This document shows, in pieces, positions 51,625-62,953 of a DNA stretch of 64,000 bases. Numbering within the stretch: the stretch's first letter is position 1; each line of letters begins with the position of its first letter. A model generated the notes under the pieces. That model saw nothing but the letters and a program-made list of their open reading frames with translations. It was not told the origin of the DNA and did no database searches. Source of the stretch: Hofstenia miamia (lineage: Eukaryota > Xenacoelomorpha > Acoela). Made by a program: the position numbers and the translations under genes. The stretch is from positions 514,218-578,217 of the forward strand of contig SCFE01000036.1 in NCBI GenBank assembly GCA_004352715.1, given 5' to 3'.

Positions 51625-52659
51625 TACAATCACATACTGGAGGAGTTAATTGACAACAAAATCATTCAGCCAATTGAGAGCCCATATGCAGCACTAACCA
51701 TGTTTGTAAAACAGGGAAACAAGTATCATTTATGCATTGACTTTCACAAACTGAACGAGGTAACAAAAAAGGACTCATACCCCTACTGTGAATAGAGGAC
51801 ATGCTCTATGAAGCCAGTAAACACAAATATTTCACAACATTGGATTTATGTAAGGCCTACTGGCAGGTAAAGATGGAAGAGAGCAACATTGAGAAGACCT
51901 CATTTATAACCCCATATGGGCTATATGAATGGATATATATGGCGTTCAGACTCTGCAATGCACCAGCAACCTTTCAGAGATATATAACGAAGGTATTAAA
52001 AAACAAGACACATAGAATGGAGGAAGGGGTCGACGCCTATATAGATGATATCATAGTCACAAGCAACACAGTCCAAGAACACCTAGAGAAACTGGAAAGA
52101 ACGCTAATGATCTTAGAAAACGCAGGACTCTGTATCAATGGGAATAAGTGCGACATTCTAAAAGAGAAAATAGTATTCCTCGGAAGGACGATAGAGAAGG
52201 GGAGAATATGCATGAAGGACAATGCTAGAGAGATGATCTGAAAGATAGAAAAACCCAACAATAAAAAAGACATACAAAGAATTATGGGATTCTTCAACTA
52301 TTACGGAACTTTTATTCCAAATATAGCTGGGAAAACAGCCAAGATGACCAAAATGATGAGGAAATTGGTGCCATTTGTATGGACCTGGCAGGAGCAGGAG
52401 GAACTAGAAAACATCAAAGAAGAACTAGCAAAGCTACCCTCCCTTAACACACCTGACTACAACGAAAAATTCATACTGGATTGTGACTCGAGTAAGGTGG
52501 CAATTGGAGCAATGCTGGGACAAATCAAGAATGGAAAGGAGGTACCCATCCAATTTTTTAGTCGCAAACTAAGGGCAAGTGAAAAGAACTACGGCTCCAC
52601 CAAGGTGGAAATGCTGGCATTGATTGAGAGTATTAAGAAATTTCAACAATTCCTCATTG
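51625..52659 (+). pseudogene. Ty3/Gypsy reverse transcriptase and RNase H, broken
   Basis: RT landmarks in order: IQPIESPYAALTMFVKQGN, LCIDFHKLNEVTKKDSYPY, FTTLDLCKAYWQVKM (first Asp), ITPYGLYEWIYMAFRLCNAP, ATFQRYI, and the catalytic VDAYIDDIIVTS (YIDD). Then MGFFNYYGTFIPN and the RNase H start LDCDSSKVAIGAML. Stops lie near 51790 and 52241. The frame ends at 52659, where an LTR of another family is inserted. Confidence 0.88.
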
Positions 52660-53033
52660 TGTAACATCCTCCACCTGGCCTATTTGTACAGCGTATTATT
52701 GTTAATAACTATCACTCAGTAAATGGCGGGTGAGCCAGACGTTTCTCCCCTATTTAACTGATTAGGTTAATTGAGTATTAATCATCACTGTTTAGGTGAC
52801 AAGACCATGTGATGTTTCCTCATTGAATCATCTGTGGGCTACTGCCTGAAGCCAATCTCCACACCACAGTTCTCCTCCTTAATGAATGATTGACCAAGTC
52901 AACTGCACCATCTCAGCTCAATGGGAACTAATTATGTGTACCCTACATTATCTCAGTGCATGTACTCACGTCAAGATATAACTGACTTAAACTCAATTTT
53001 GTAAAGTGTTTGTTGGAATTAATAAGTAAAGCA
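52660..53033 (+). mobile_element. LTR (family 1), inserted in RNase H
   Basis: Starts TGTAACATCCTCC and ends about AAAGCA, 374 bp. A second copy with the same ends is at 57823-58223. Boundaries come from comparing the two copies. Whether this is a solo LTR or the 5' LTR of an element lost in the following N run cannot be seen. Confidence 0.7.
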
Positions 53034-53108
53034 ACCAGGCGTTGACACTAACTGCAGTTATTTAATATTAAAGTAGCCATTACCGAAAAATTACTGGCTT
53101 TAGAAGCT

Positions 53109-54108
53109 NNNNNNNNNNNNNNNNNNNNNNNNNNNNNNNNNNNNNNNNNNNNNNNNNNNNNNNNNNNNNNNNNNNNNNNNNNNNNNNNNNNNNNNNNNNN
53201 NNNNNNNNNNNNNNNNNNNNNNNNNNNNNNNNNNNNNNNNNNNNNNNNNNNNNNNNNNNNNNNNNNNNNNNNNNNNNNNNNNNNNNNNNNNNNNNNNNNN
53301 NNNNNNNNNNNNNNNNNNNNNNNNNNNNNNNNNNNNNNNNNNNNNNNNNNNNNNNNNNNNNNNNNNNNNNNNNNNNNNNNNNNNNNNNNNNNNNNNNNNN
53401 NNNNNNNNNNNNNNNNNNNNNNNNNNNNNNNNNNNNNNNNNNNNNNNNNNNNNNNNNNNNNNNNNNNNNNNNNNNNNNNNNNNNNNNNNNNNNNNNNNNN
53501 NNNNNNNNNNNNNNNNNNNNNNNNNNNNNNNNNNNNNNNNNNNNNNNNNNNNNNNNNNNNNNNNNNNNNNNNNNNNNNNNNNNNNNNNNNNNNNNNNNNN
53601 NNNNNNNNNNNNNNNNNNNNNNNNNNNNNNNNNNNNNNNNNNNNNNNNNNNNNNNNNNNNNNNNNNNNNNNNNNNNNNNNNNNNNNNNNNNNNNNNNNNN
53701 NNNNNNNNNNNNNNNNNNNNNNNNNNNNNNNNNNNNNNNNNNNNNNNNNNNNNNNNNNNNNNNNNNNNNNNNNNNNNNNNNNNNNNNNNNNNNNNNNNNN
53801 NNNNNNNNNNNNNNNNNNNNNNNNNNNNNNNNNNNNNNNNNNNNNNNNNNNNNNNNNNNNNNNNNNNNNNNNNNNNNNNNNNNNNNNNNNNNNNNNNNNN
53901 NNNNNNNNNNNNNNNNNNNNNNNNNNNNNNNNNNNNNNNNNNNNNNNNNNNNNNNNNNNNNNNNNNNNNNNNNNNNNNNNNNNNNNNNNNNNNNNNNNNN
54001 NNNNNNNNNNNNNNNNNNNNNNNNNNNNNNNNNNNNNNNNNNNNNNNNNNNNNNNNNNNNNNNNNNNNNNNNNNNNNNNNNNNNNNNNNNNNNNNNNNNN
54101 NNNNNNNN
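53109..54108. other. Assembly gap, exactly 1,000 N
   Basis: A fixed-size N run, so the true gap length is unknown. It interrupts the LTR nest. Confidence 0.95.
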
Positions 54109-54210
54109 GTCTCTGTGCCAGATCACGAAAGTGCACATAGGTTAGGTATAGGGGTTTTCTCTCGATTAGCCAACTAGCATTTCATTACTGCATGTATTAA
54201 AATATCAACA
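54109..54210 (+). mobile_element. LTR (family X) 3' end, plus orientation, cut by gap
   Basis: Matches 50298-50401 nearly base for base. Followed by the 251-bp centre (54211-54461) and an inverted LTR, repeating the layout at 49859-50889. Confidence 0.75.
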
Positions 54211-54461
54211 AACTTAAACTCTATTTTGTGAAAGTGTTATATCTATTTGCAACCTGACTTGTCACTAGTTGTTCATTAATTCTTACATTTAGCCATTACC
54301 AAAAATATATCAGCTTTCTTAAATATAACTAGTTCGAACAACTTCCTAACTTACATTTATAGTTTACTACATGTACGGTCATTTATCGGTCAATTATAGG
54401 TCATGAATTTAGATCTAAAATAGTATTAATATAATTCCTAGGTTTCAGTCTTCCAACTGTT

Positions 54462-55007
54462 TGTTGACGATTAATTATTTTAATACATGCAGTAGAGAAG
54501 TGCTAGTCGACTAATCGAGAGAAAAACCCCTATGCCTAACATATGTGCACTTTCGTGATCTGGCACAGAGACCCTAGAATCGTTCCCTGTGATGTATCCA
54601 GACCACTACTAAACACCGCTCAATTAGCTCGACATTGTATTAAATAAGCAAACCATTAAATTGAATCAAAATAAGAATTCCAAATAAAATTCCTTATCAA
54701 ACTCTTACAATGGTTTTCAATCTATTTATAGTATTTCCAAAAGAAGTACCTGTCGATTCAAATTTGAACTTCTGCCAAGATGGCGGCTGAAAATAATGAA
54801 AGCGTCATTTAGTCAAAAGTATTTTTATCGACAGATACAAATATCTCTTATTTGACACATGTTGTTTCTTAGTTGCATATTACAAATAAATCTTAAATAA
54901 TTCTAATTGATTTGATTACAATATTTTTTAATCATTGTTCTTCGACTTTATTCCCCTCTGCTCGACGTTTTGCAGCTTATTTGGGATTTTGTTTGGATGA
55001 TGCTACA
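54462..55007 (-). mobile_element. LTR (family X), minus orientation, complete
   Basis: 546 bp, reading on the minus strand from TGTAGCATCATCC at 55007 to GTCAACA at 54462, with TATAAATAG near 54735. A second, nearly identical stretch after the gap at 55058-55112 is probably the other haplotype. Confidence 0.78.
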
Positions 55008-55112
55008 TGCCCTCCTCAGCTTGCGTTATTTTCAGCACAGTGCATTCTCCATGTACCNNNNNNNNNNNNNNNNNNNNNNNNNNNNNNNNNNNNNNNNNNN
55101 NNNNNNNNNNNN

Positions 55113-55571
55113 ACTGTCGTGATCTGGCACAGAGACCCTAGAATCGTTCCCTGTGATGTATCCAGACCACTACTAAACACCGCTCAATTAGCTCGACATT
55201 GTATTAAATAAGCAAACCGTTAAATTGAATCAAAATAAGAATTCCGAATAAAATTCCTTATCAAACTCTTACAATGGTTTTCAATCTATTTATAGTATTT
55301 CCAAAAGAAGTACCTGTCGATTCAAATTTGAACTTCTGCCAAGATGGCGGCTGAAAATAATGAAAGCGTCATTTAGTCAAAAGTATTTTTATCGACAGAT
55401 ACAAATATCTCTTATTTGACACATGTTGTTTCTTAGTTGCATATTACAAATAAATCTTAAATAATTCTAATTGATTTGATTACAATATTTTTTAATCATT
55501 GTTCTTCGACTTTATTCCCCTCTGCTCGACGTTTTGCAGCTTATTTGGGATTTTGTTTGGATGATGCTACA
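55113..55571 (-). mobile_element. LTR (family X), minus orientation, partial, likely 3' LTR of the minus element
   Basis: Repeats 54555-55007 with about four substitutions. Immediately upstream on the minus strand is the purine-rich GCTGAGGAGGGCA, which fits a polypurine tract. This LTR therefore looks like the 3' LTR of the element encoding the ORFs at 55572-57822. Confidence 0.7.
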
Positions 55572-57822
55572 TGCCCTCCTCAGCTTGTGTTATTTTCAGC
55601 ACAGTGCGTTCTCCATGTACCAAGGCATCCGCCTTTCGAATTATCGACTCCGCCTTTAGATTGGCCCATGAGGTTTTTTCAAATTCGGTTTGTTTGGTCA
55701 TCTTAAGGACCGCTTCTCTTTCCGTTGTTACTGTATTTGCGTATTTCAAGAATCGTGTCTCCCGAATGTCCTCTGCTATTTGCGTGATCTCTTGTAATTC
55801 ATTTATCTTCTTTGAAAATATGTCGTAGTATTTATGGTACAGTTGTATTCCCTTGATGCCTATCATGAGTGTCATTTGTGCATCAGCCCTGCTCGTGTGG
55901 GCTAGGTCTTCTCTTATCTGATTGTCCGGATAGAAAAACAGGAATACTTTTCTTAAACTTCGGGTATTTGCCACGTCCTTATAAAAGAAAATGAGGTTAT
56001 CTCTTACTTCTTCTTCTGTGATGTTGTCAGGATCGTTCTTGTTAATCCGTATCATTGTGACAATCTCAACTCTCTTTGTGACGTCGTAATATCGGTACTT
56101 TCTTTCCCAGATATCCGTCCAAACAATGTCGTTTACTCCGGGTTACGTTCTTCTATTTCCTTTCTAAGATCTTGCAGCTGTACATTGATAGGTCTCCCTT
56201 GTGTATACAGTTGATCGGGCGTTATCGTGCCTTCAATGTAGACCCTCTATTTGTTATCATTTCTCAGCATTATTTCTTTCGATCTTTTGTACTTGTCTCA
56301 TTCCACCATAGCTTTTGCTTTTCTTTCTGTGTTTACATAAGATTTGTACTCGTGGAGAAATGTTTTCGCTACTTTCACTTCTTTTGGTAGTCTTCATCGT
56401 GGGAGGACCATTGGTATTGCGATAGTTTCTGGCGGTGTCCAGATTAGGATTTTCGTTTCTATCTGTCTCTCTATATGTGGATATGAACCTTACGTTGTTG
56501 ATGCCATAGCTAAACCTATCGTAGCGGGGTAGTTCATTTTTGCTTCCTATATAGTGTTCCAAAATGCTTGCGTAAGTCCCCTCCGACTTAATTTTAGTCG
56601 TATTTCTTTGATATCTATTCTCGCTGTAATACATTCAACGTCTACGGCTAATTGGTTGTAAGGCTTAAGTAGCTCTTCTAGTTCTGTTCTCGTGAATGCC
56701 TCCGTGAACATAAGTTTGATCATCACCATCGTTTGCTGTTCTCTGATGTTCTGGAAATTTCTCTCCTTAATGTCCTTGGCTTCCCTTGTGACTTTGATTT
56801 CAACTAGGAACCGTTCATCATCAGTATTGATCCACTCGATTGTCCTTGCTGGGCTGATGTCTCCCCATTTCTCGATATTTATCCTGTCGACTGTTTGCTG
56901 CGTTTTCGGAGATAATAGTAATCTTGACGATGTTAGTAATTGTTCTTCCTCCAACATTTCTGCTTGTGATTTTGTGACCATTTCGCAAACCTCGAATGGT
57001 TCTGTTATGCCCCCTCGTTTCATCATTTCTGCGCTTTGTATGATTTTTGTGAATGTGCACCACGGGCTGTCTCCTTTGTAACGTTCCATTTCGCGGTTGA
57101 GGGTCTTCTGCACGTCATTTTGTTTCAACATTCTCCTAATCTTGGCTGTGCTCGCTAGTTTCCATTTGATGATTTTCTTGGTTGTCAACCATGGTTGGTG
57201 CTCTAGTTGTTTCATCCATGTCTCGGATGTTGCACCAAACATGTATTTTTTCATCAGCTCATCAAATATGGTGATTTCACTAGGACATATCCCCGTCTTG
57301 TTAGCCAATATCCCCGTCTTGTTAGCCATGCTTATCACTGACATTTTTCCTATTGGATTTTCATTCGTTATCATTCGACTTAGTATCTTCTCTATCGTCT
57401 GTACTGGCTTTTCTGTTTTGTTCAGTGACTCCAGCTTTCCTGTGTGACCTTTTAGTAGCCAGTTTTTTGTCTGTGTGTTTATCAGGGCTATCGCTATTTC
57501 GTATTCCTTTGCTTTTGCTAACTTATGCCAGGTTTGTCGCGAGACCAGGAGTTTCAGTTCCATTTCCTTGGTTGTAAAGGTTGCCAATATCCATGCAGTC
57601 GTTCTATAATGTATCTCTGGTGCGTTCTTTTCTTCGAATACTAACTGTTTAAAGTCTTTTTTCATATTAAGCTCATAGGCTTTGTTTACTTCTGATAATA
57701 CCATTTCCACCAACTTATGGAATTTTCGTGACGGTGCTTCGATTTTTATCTCTAGCCAACCTTCCTCTACTTTTTTCTGCAGTTTCATGTTTCTCCAAAT
57801 TGTTTGAATTTGCTGGAGATGC
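55567..57822 (-). pseudogene. Unrecognised ORF(s) upstream of polypurine tract and LTR
   Basis: Three minus-strand frames: 57822-56547 (over 420 codons, charged, Lys/Glu-rich), 56634-56257 and 56055-55567. None shows a signal peptide or membrane segment. The middle frame has LCKHRKKSKSYGGM, possibly a worn CCHC knuckle. The last frame has helical, Glu/Lys-rich sequence and stops on the TAG formed by the first bases of the LTR. The position matches an env-type ORF3 of a Gypsy element, but the content is not env-like. A 21-bp tandem duplication at 57287-57330 repeats ILANKTG. Confidence 0.5.
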
Positions 57823-58223
57823 TGTAACATCCTCCACCTAGCTTATTACGCCGTGTCTAACTACTGATAGTCAGTATTCGGTAAATCGCGGGTGAGGTGT
57901 TACCAAGTTGTTGAACCATCAAACCTCTCTATCTTATTAACTAGTTATGTTAATTAAATAATTGAGTATTGACCATCACTGTTTAGGTGACAGAGCATCA
58001 TGATGTTTCCTCTTCAGTTCTTCCATGGGCTACTGCCCGAAGCTGATCTCCACAAGACAGCTCCTCCTCTTCTACAACGATGGTTGAGTCCACGGCACCA
58101 CCTCAGCTCAACTGGAATTAATTATGTGTACCTTATGTTAGCTCAGTGCCTGCACTCAAGTAAAGTTGTAACTGACTTAAACTCAATTTTGTAAAGTGTT
58201 TGTTGTTTTGATTTAATAAAGCA
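57823..58223 (+). mobile_element. LTR (family 1), second copy, opposite to the surrounding ORFs
   Basis: TGTAACATCCTCC start and AAAGCA end, about 401 bp. It interrupts the minus-strand ORF series between 58224 and 57822. No clear target duplication, so some host sequence may have been lost. Confidence 0.7.
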
Positions 58224-58722
58224 TTTATTTCCGGTATCTCCGCTATTTTATCTTTGTATGCCATTATCACTTGCATTGTGTCCAGTGTAAATTCATTGTT
58301 GAATATGACGTGTACTGTGCTTCGCAGGTATGGCCTCTCCACATTATAATCACATTTACCTTAGGTCTATTGTTTGTGTTGAGCACTATCAGTAAATTCA
58401 TCCCTTCGGTTCTCCCGATTTTTCTTATGTGCGCCTTTGTTTCTGGGGATAGTTTTGTGAATGCATTATAACACATTTTTGATGTTCCCATGAAGTAGGG
58501 ATGTAAGGTTTCCCCATTGGTTTTTGACATTCGTTTTTCTCTTTCTTTTGATCATACCGTTCATTCCGAGGTAGTTTCTAAGGAGGTGTGTAGCTGAGTC
58601 ATCTGTAATGGTAATCTGCTGGTGCTCAGCTCACAGTCCATGGGCTGTGAGTCTGTGCTGATAGTTTCTACTGATTTGCCCTTGAATTGGCTCACAGTTA
58701 CTTCTACTGGCACTTGACCAGT
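58224..58722 (-). pseudogene. ORF3 copy B, N-terminal part
   Basis: Repeats 59843-60365 with a 30-odd-bp deletion and scattered changes. It begins MSKTNGETLHPYFMGTSKM at 58530 and is broken at 58224 by the LTR. Upstream it carries one copy of the GCCRATTCAAGGGC motif (58678-58691). Confidence 0.65.
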
Positions 58723-58869
58723 NNNNNNNNNNNNNNNNNNNGCTTAATCATTTAAGTAATAAGATTGCAGTTTCCTATACCTACATTTACTAGTACTACA
58801 TGTAAAGTCATTTATCAGGTCAATTATAGTCGAGTCTCCTACATTTAAGAATATATAAATATCCCTAAG

Positions 58870-59427
58870 TGTTGACTATCCAGTCGTTTCAGGCATTGAT
58901 TATTTTATACATGTATTGATTGATAGTCAGACTAGGCAAGAATCAAAAAACTCCTAACCGTAACATAAGTGCGGTTTCGTGACTGGCACAAGGACCCTTC
59001 GAATCGATCCCGTGATGGAATCCAGCCACTACTCGACACAACTTGCCTAGCTGCACATTTTACTAAATAATCAAACCAGATAAGAGTAGAAATGAAAATT
59101 AAATAAACTCCGAAGAATTTATTGTTCATCAAAATTCTGGTTGAATCAAAGCTATTTATAAAAATTCTACAAAAGTACCTGCCGATTTTAAATTTCAAAT
59201 GATTCGTCTGCCAATATGGCTGTTCCTACGTAAGCGTTATTTCGCTCAATTTAATTTGTCAAATGTTTCTTGATCAGCTAACAAGTTTTCTTAATTTGAA
59301 CAATATTAAAGCTTAGTTGCATCTTACAAAAATAACTAAAGATCATTAACTAAATTTTACAATTAATTTTAATTAATATTAATCATTCAACGTTATTCAG
59401 CTTAGTTGCTTTTTGGATGATGCTACA
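58870..59427 (-). mobile_element. LTR (diverged relative of family X), minus orientation
   Basis: 558 bp from TGTAGCATCATCC (59427) to GTCAACA (58870), with CTATTTATA (TATAAATAG inverse) near 59150. Internal sequence differs widely from family X. It ends the ORF at 59430 upstream on the minus strand. An N run (58723-58741) lies just beyond it. Confidence 0.75.
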
Positions 59428-60179
59428 ATGCTCTTGTCTCTGTGTTAGGCTGCATTTTATAAATAGCGTGTTGGCTTTCTCTATCCCATCTGTGTCTGAC
59501 GTTAGTTCGATTGTTTTTGTTTGTCTGTAGAGATTGATTGCGATGCATGGATCTACCATAATTCTATAAATTTGTGCCCAGTAGTCTATCTGCAGGTCGA
59601 AGCGTATTAACTCTGGGATTGTTGTTGTTTTTGGCGTTCTGTTCCATGGGAAGATATTTTCGGCTGTCATGCATGTTTCTCTTAAGTGCTCAGGGGTGTC
59701 TTCAATCGTAGATATTGTGATGATTACTATCCCAATGTTTTGTACTCTCGCCATTCTCGTCGTGTCATCTATTTTCTTTTCTAAGTTTTTTGTATACTCT
59801 TTTTGTTTTAGTATGTGTATTATCATGAGGTTTTTTCTTCATCAATATTTATTTCCAGTATCTCTGCTATTTTATCTTTGTATGCCATTATCACTTGCGT
59901 TGTGTCCAGTGTGAATTCATCTTCGAATACTACATGTACTGTGCTTCGCCAGTATGGCCTCTCCAGTGTTTCTTTCATTTCCTGAGGATGGCCTATAATC
60001 ACATTTACCTTAGGTCTATTGTTTGCATTGAGCACTATTGGTAAATTCTTCCCTTCGGTTCTCGCGATTTTTTGTATGTGCGCCTTTGTTTCTGGGGATA
60101 GTTTTGTGAATGCATTATAACACATTTTTGATGTTCCCATGAAGTAGGGATGTAAGGTTTCCCCATTGGTTTTTGACAT
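59428..60179 (-). pseudogene. ORF3 copy A, unrecognised LTR-element protein
   Basis: Starts MSKTNGETLHPYFMGTSKM. The two frames 60179-59823 and 59826-59383 overlap by a one-base shift and probably were one. No domain is recognised, and there are no membrane segments. The frame runs directly into the LTR at 59427. It lies downstream of integrase on the same strand. Confidence 0.6.
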
Positions 60180-60209
60180 TCGTTTTTCTCTTTCTTTTGA
60201 TCATACCTT

Positions 60210-60422
60210 TCATTCTGAGGTAGTTTCCGAGGAGGTGTGTAGCTGAGTCATCCGTAATGGTAATCTGCTGGTGCTCAGCTCACAGTCCATGGGCTGTGAG
60301 TTTGTGCTGATAGTTTCTACTGATTTGCCCTTGAATCGGCTTACAGTTACTTCTACCAGCACTTGACCAGTTGTGGTTCCAACTGGGATAATGTCAGCCC
60401 TGAATCGCTTCTGTATCTCCAT
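60210..60422 (-). pseudogene. Short minus-strand ORF with one RFKG motif
   Basis: 70 codons, including TTTGQVLVEVTVSRFKGKS, between the integrase tail and ORF3. Not recognised. A near copy lies at 58560-58722 upstream of ORF3 copy B. Confidence 0.45.
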
Positions 60423-60691
60423 GGTTCTTTTACCACTTACACCTTCCCCTGCAACTCCTCATGTCTCACCGCCCTTGAATTGGCATCATGGATTTTGGGA
60501 GGGAAAGTTGTGCTGCGCACCAGTTTTCTGCATACCCTTGAATTGGCAGTGCAGATCCCTGGTGGGAGAGGCTTCTTGTCCATTGGTCTCCCTGCCCTTG
60601 AATCGGCCTTGGGGATTACTAGGACGCCTTCTCACTCTATGTCGTCTGTTCGTTGGTTCTTCATTCTCGTCCCTTCTGCCCTTGAATCGAC
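60327..60691 (-). repeat. Interspersed 14-bp motif GCCRATTCAAGGGC, five copies
   Basis: On the plus strand as GCCCTTGAATYGGC or a one-base variant at 60327, 60471, 60534, 60594 and 60678. Another is at 58678, and plus-orientation GCCRACTCAAGGGC is at 51316 and 51370. Spacings in the cluster 60471-60678 are 63, 60 and 84 bp, all multiples of three. Confidence 0.8.
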
Positions 60692-61077
60692 ATCCAGTTT
60701 GAGAACTTCTTTGGACTCTCCTTCTCCTGTTTGTGGCTGAGAGCTCCTCCAGTTGTTGGTTTTTTCGTACTCTCTTCTTCATCGGAGATGCATTATTTTC
60801 CTCTAGTTTCCTAAATGCAGTTAGTAAATTTATGTCCCATATTTCAGGGTCATATATAGGTTTATTTCTTGCTGTCCTCTGGGGCAGCACTATTTGGCTT
60901 GAGTCATCATCTCTGATGTCCGCTGTATATTCGTCGTCAAATTCTTCTTCATGTAGGCTATCTAAATCATACATGTCATATATAATTTCATTGCCATTAA
61001 TTCGGCATATTTTGAATTTGGCGTTCTCATCTATCTTTGTCTCTTTGATATCTGCTGTTGCTCTCTTCAGGTTTTAA
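60486..61077 (-). pseudogene. Gypsy pol C-terminal tail with (R/Q)FKG repeats
   Basis: Follows the integrase C-terminal region on the same strand: acidic YDLDSLHEEEFDDEYTADI, then a basic Arg-rich stretch containing CRFKGR, GRFKGRE and CQFKGM at 20- to 28-codon spacing. The repeat is also clear at nucleotide level. Function unknown. Confidence 0.55.
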
Positions 61078-61211
61078 AAGTGTAATAGTCTATTATTGTC
61101 TAACATATATTCATTGTTTGGTAGTGTTTGTGTTATCATGTGAGGGACGGACCATATTGTTTTCAACTTCCGGACTTGGTTAGTGTCTGTGAGTTTAATC
61201 AGTGTGAATGC

Positions 61212-61544
61212 TTATACTTTATCTCCTACTTTGTGTGCATGACCGTAAATTTTTTTATTGTAATTACATTGCTGTCGCACTGCTGATTTTTTTATATTGT
61301 GGCACATCATTTTGTGAATCCCTGTTATTTGATTTCTTAGTTGTTGTATATATGCGTTGTCTAATTTTCCACTGTAGTTGGTATATTGCATTGAAAGCGG
61401 GATTGCTGCTTCTCTTCGAACATGGCTTTGAATGGTGAGACTCCAGTCATTCCATGTACCAAGGTATTGTAATAATATTTTGTGACATAATCTATCAAGA
61501 CTATCATGATTGGTCAGGATGAGAGGAAAAGAATGAAGAAACAA
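61212..61544 (-). pseudogene. Gypsy integrase C-terminal region
   Basis: FPLILTNHDSLDRLCHKILL and REAAIPLSMQYTN...AYIQQLRNQI...NYNKKIYGHAHKVGDKV match the region after the integrase core, where the polymerase ends in a GDKV-type motif. Separated from the core by the N run at 61914-62743. Confidence 0.65.
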
Positions 61545-61913
61545 AGACTAAAATTATTATTGATTATAATGATTAATTGTAAATCATGATAGGATTGATT
61601 ATTCAGTTTGTAAAATGTTTTGTGCAGTTAATACTTAAAATTATACTCGACGGTATTTGACAAAACAAAAGATGGTCAAACAGCATAGTCAAATTAAAGC
61701 TGACGTTGCGTAAAATTAACAGAAATATTAAAGCGAGGGAAAAACTGTCAACAAGAAAGAATAGCAGGTACTTGTCGAGTGTTTAATTGTTTATCAAAAA
61801 GTGCTATAAATATAATGCATTGGATGTAATAATTGATGAGCAAATCTACTTTGGATTAGTTTTCTATTGTCAGGTCATTTTGTATATTTAAATGGAAAGC
61901 TAAACGTATACAA
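61545..61913. other. AT-rich sequence beside gap, nothing recognised
   Basis: Interrupts the integrase region. The adjoining N run 61914-62743 hides what was inserted. Confidence 0.5.
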
Positions 61914-62953
61914 NNNNNNNNNNNNNNNNNNNNNNNNNNNNNNNNNNNNNNNNNNNNNNNNNNNNNNNNNNNNNNNNNNNNNNNNNNNNNNNNNNNNNNN
62001 NNNNNNNNNNNNNNNNNNNNNNNNNNNNNNNNNNNNNNNNNNNNNNNNNNNNNNNNNNNNNNNNNNNNNNNNNNNNNNNNNNNNNNNNNNNNNNNNNNNN
62101 NNNNNNNNNNNNNNNNNNNNNNNNNNNNNNNNNNNNNNNNNNNNNNNNNNNNNNNNNNNNNNNNNNNNNNNNNNNNNNNNNNNNNNNNNNNNNNNNNNNN
62201 NNNNNNNNNNNNNNNNNNNNNNNNNNNNNNNNNNNNNNNNNNNNNNNNNNNNNNNNNNNNNNNNNNNNNNNNNNNNNNNNNNNNNNNNNNNNNNNNNNNN
62301 NNNNNNNNNNNNNNNNNNNNNNNNNNNNNNNNNNNNNNNNNNNNNNNNNNNNNNNNNNNNNNNNNNNNNNNNNNNNNNNNNNNNNNNNNNNNNNNNNNNN
62401 NNNNNNNNNNNNNNNNNNNNNNNNNNNNNNNNNNNNNNNNNNNNNNNNNNNNNNNNNNNNNNNNNNNNNNNNNNNNNNNNNNNNNNNNNNNNNNNNNNNN
62501 NNNNNNNNNNNNNNNNNNNNNNNNNNNNNNNNNNNNNNNNNNNNNNNNNNNNNNNNNNNNNNNNNNNNNNNNNNNNNNNNNNNNNNNNNNNNNNNNNNNN
62601 NNNNNNNNNNNNNNNNNNNNNNNNNNNNNNNNNNNNNNNNNNNNNNNNNNNNNNNNNNNNNNNNNNNNNNNNNNNNNNNNNNNNNNNNNNNNNNNNNNNN
62701 NNNNNNNNNNNNNNNNNNNNNNNNNNNNNNNNNNNNNNNNNNNGTCGATCCTGTTCTCTAATCTCTCTGCTTGTTCTAAATAAGTTTGGTTAACTAGGTA
62801 GCTACAAAGGCTCCAGTATATTAAATAAGTTAATAAACCACGCATTTACAGTAAAGGAGAGAAATTGGAAAAATGTCAACCTCGCATTGTGTTTAACCTA
62901 AGAAAAGTAACAGTTTTCTCTAAGTATGGCCATCACAGCGAGTTGGCATGATT

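Noticed and set aside
53048-54138. Long ORFs across the 1,000-base N run
   Set aside because: They are open only because N contains no stop codons.
55720-60880. Plus-strand ORFs such as 56692-57081 and 60363-60740
   Set aside because: They are reverse-strand shadows of the minus-strand LTR-element ORFs.
61856-62845. Long ORFs across the 830-base N run
   Set aside because: Almost all residues are unknown; nothing in the flanks supports a gene.
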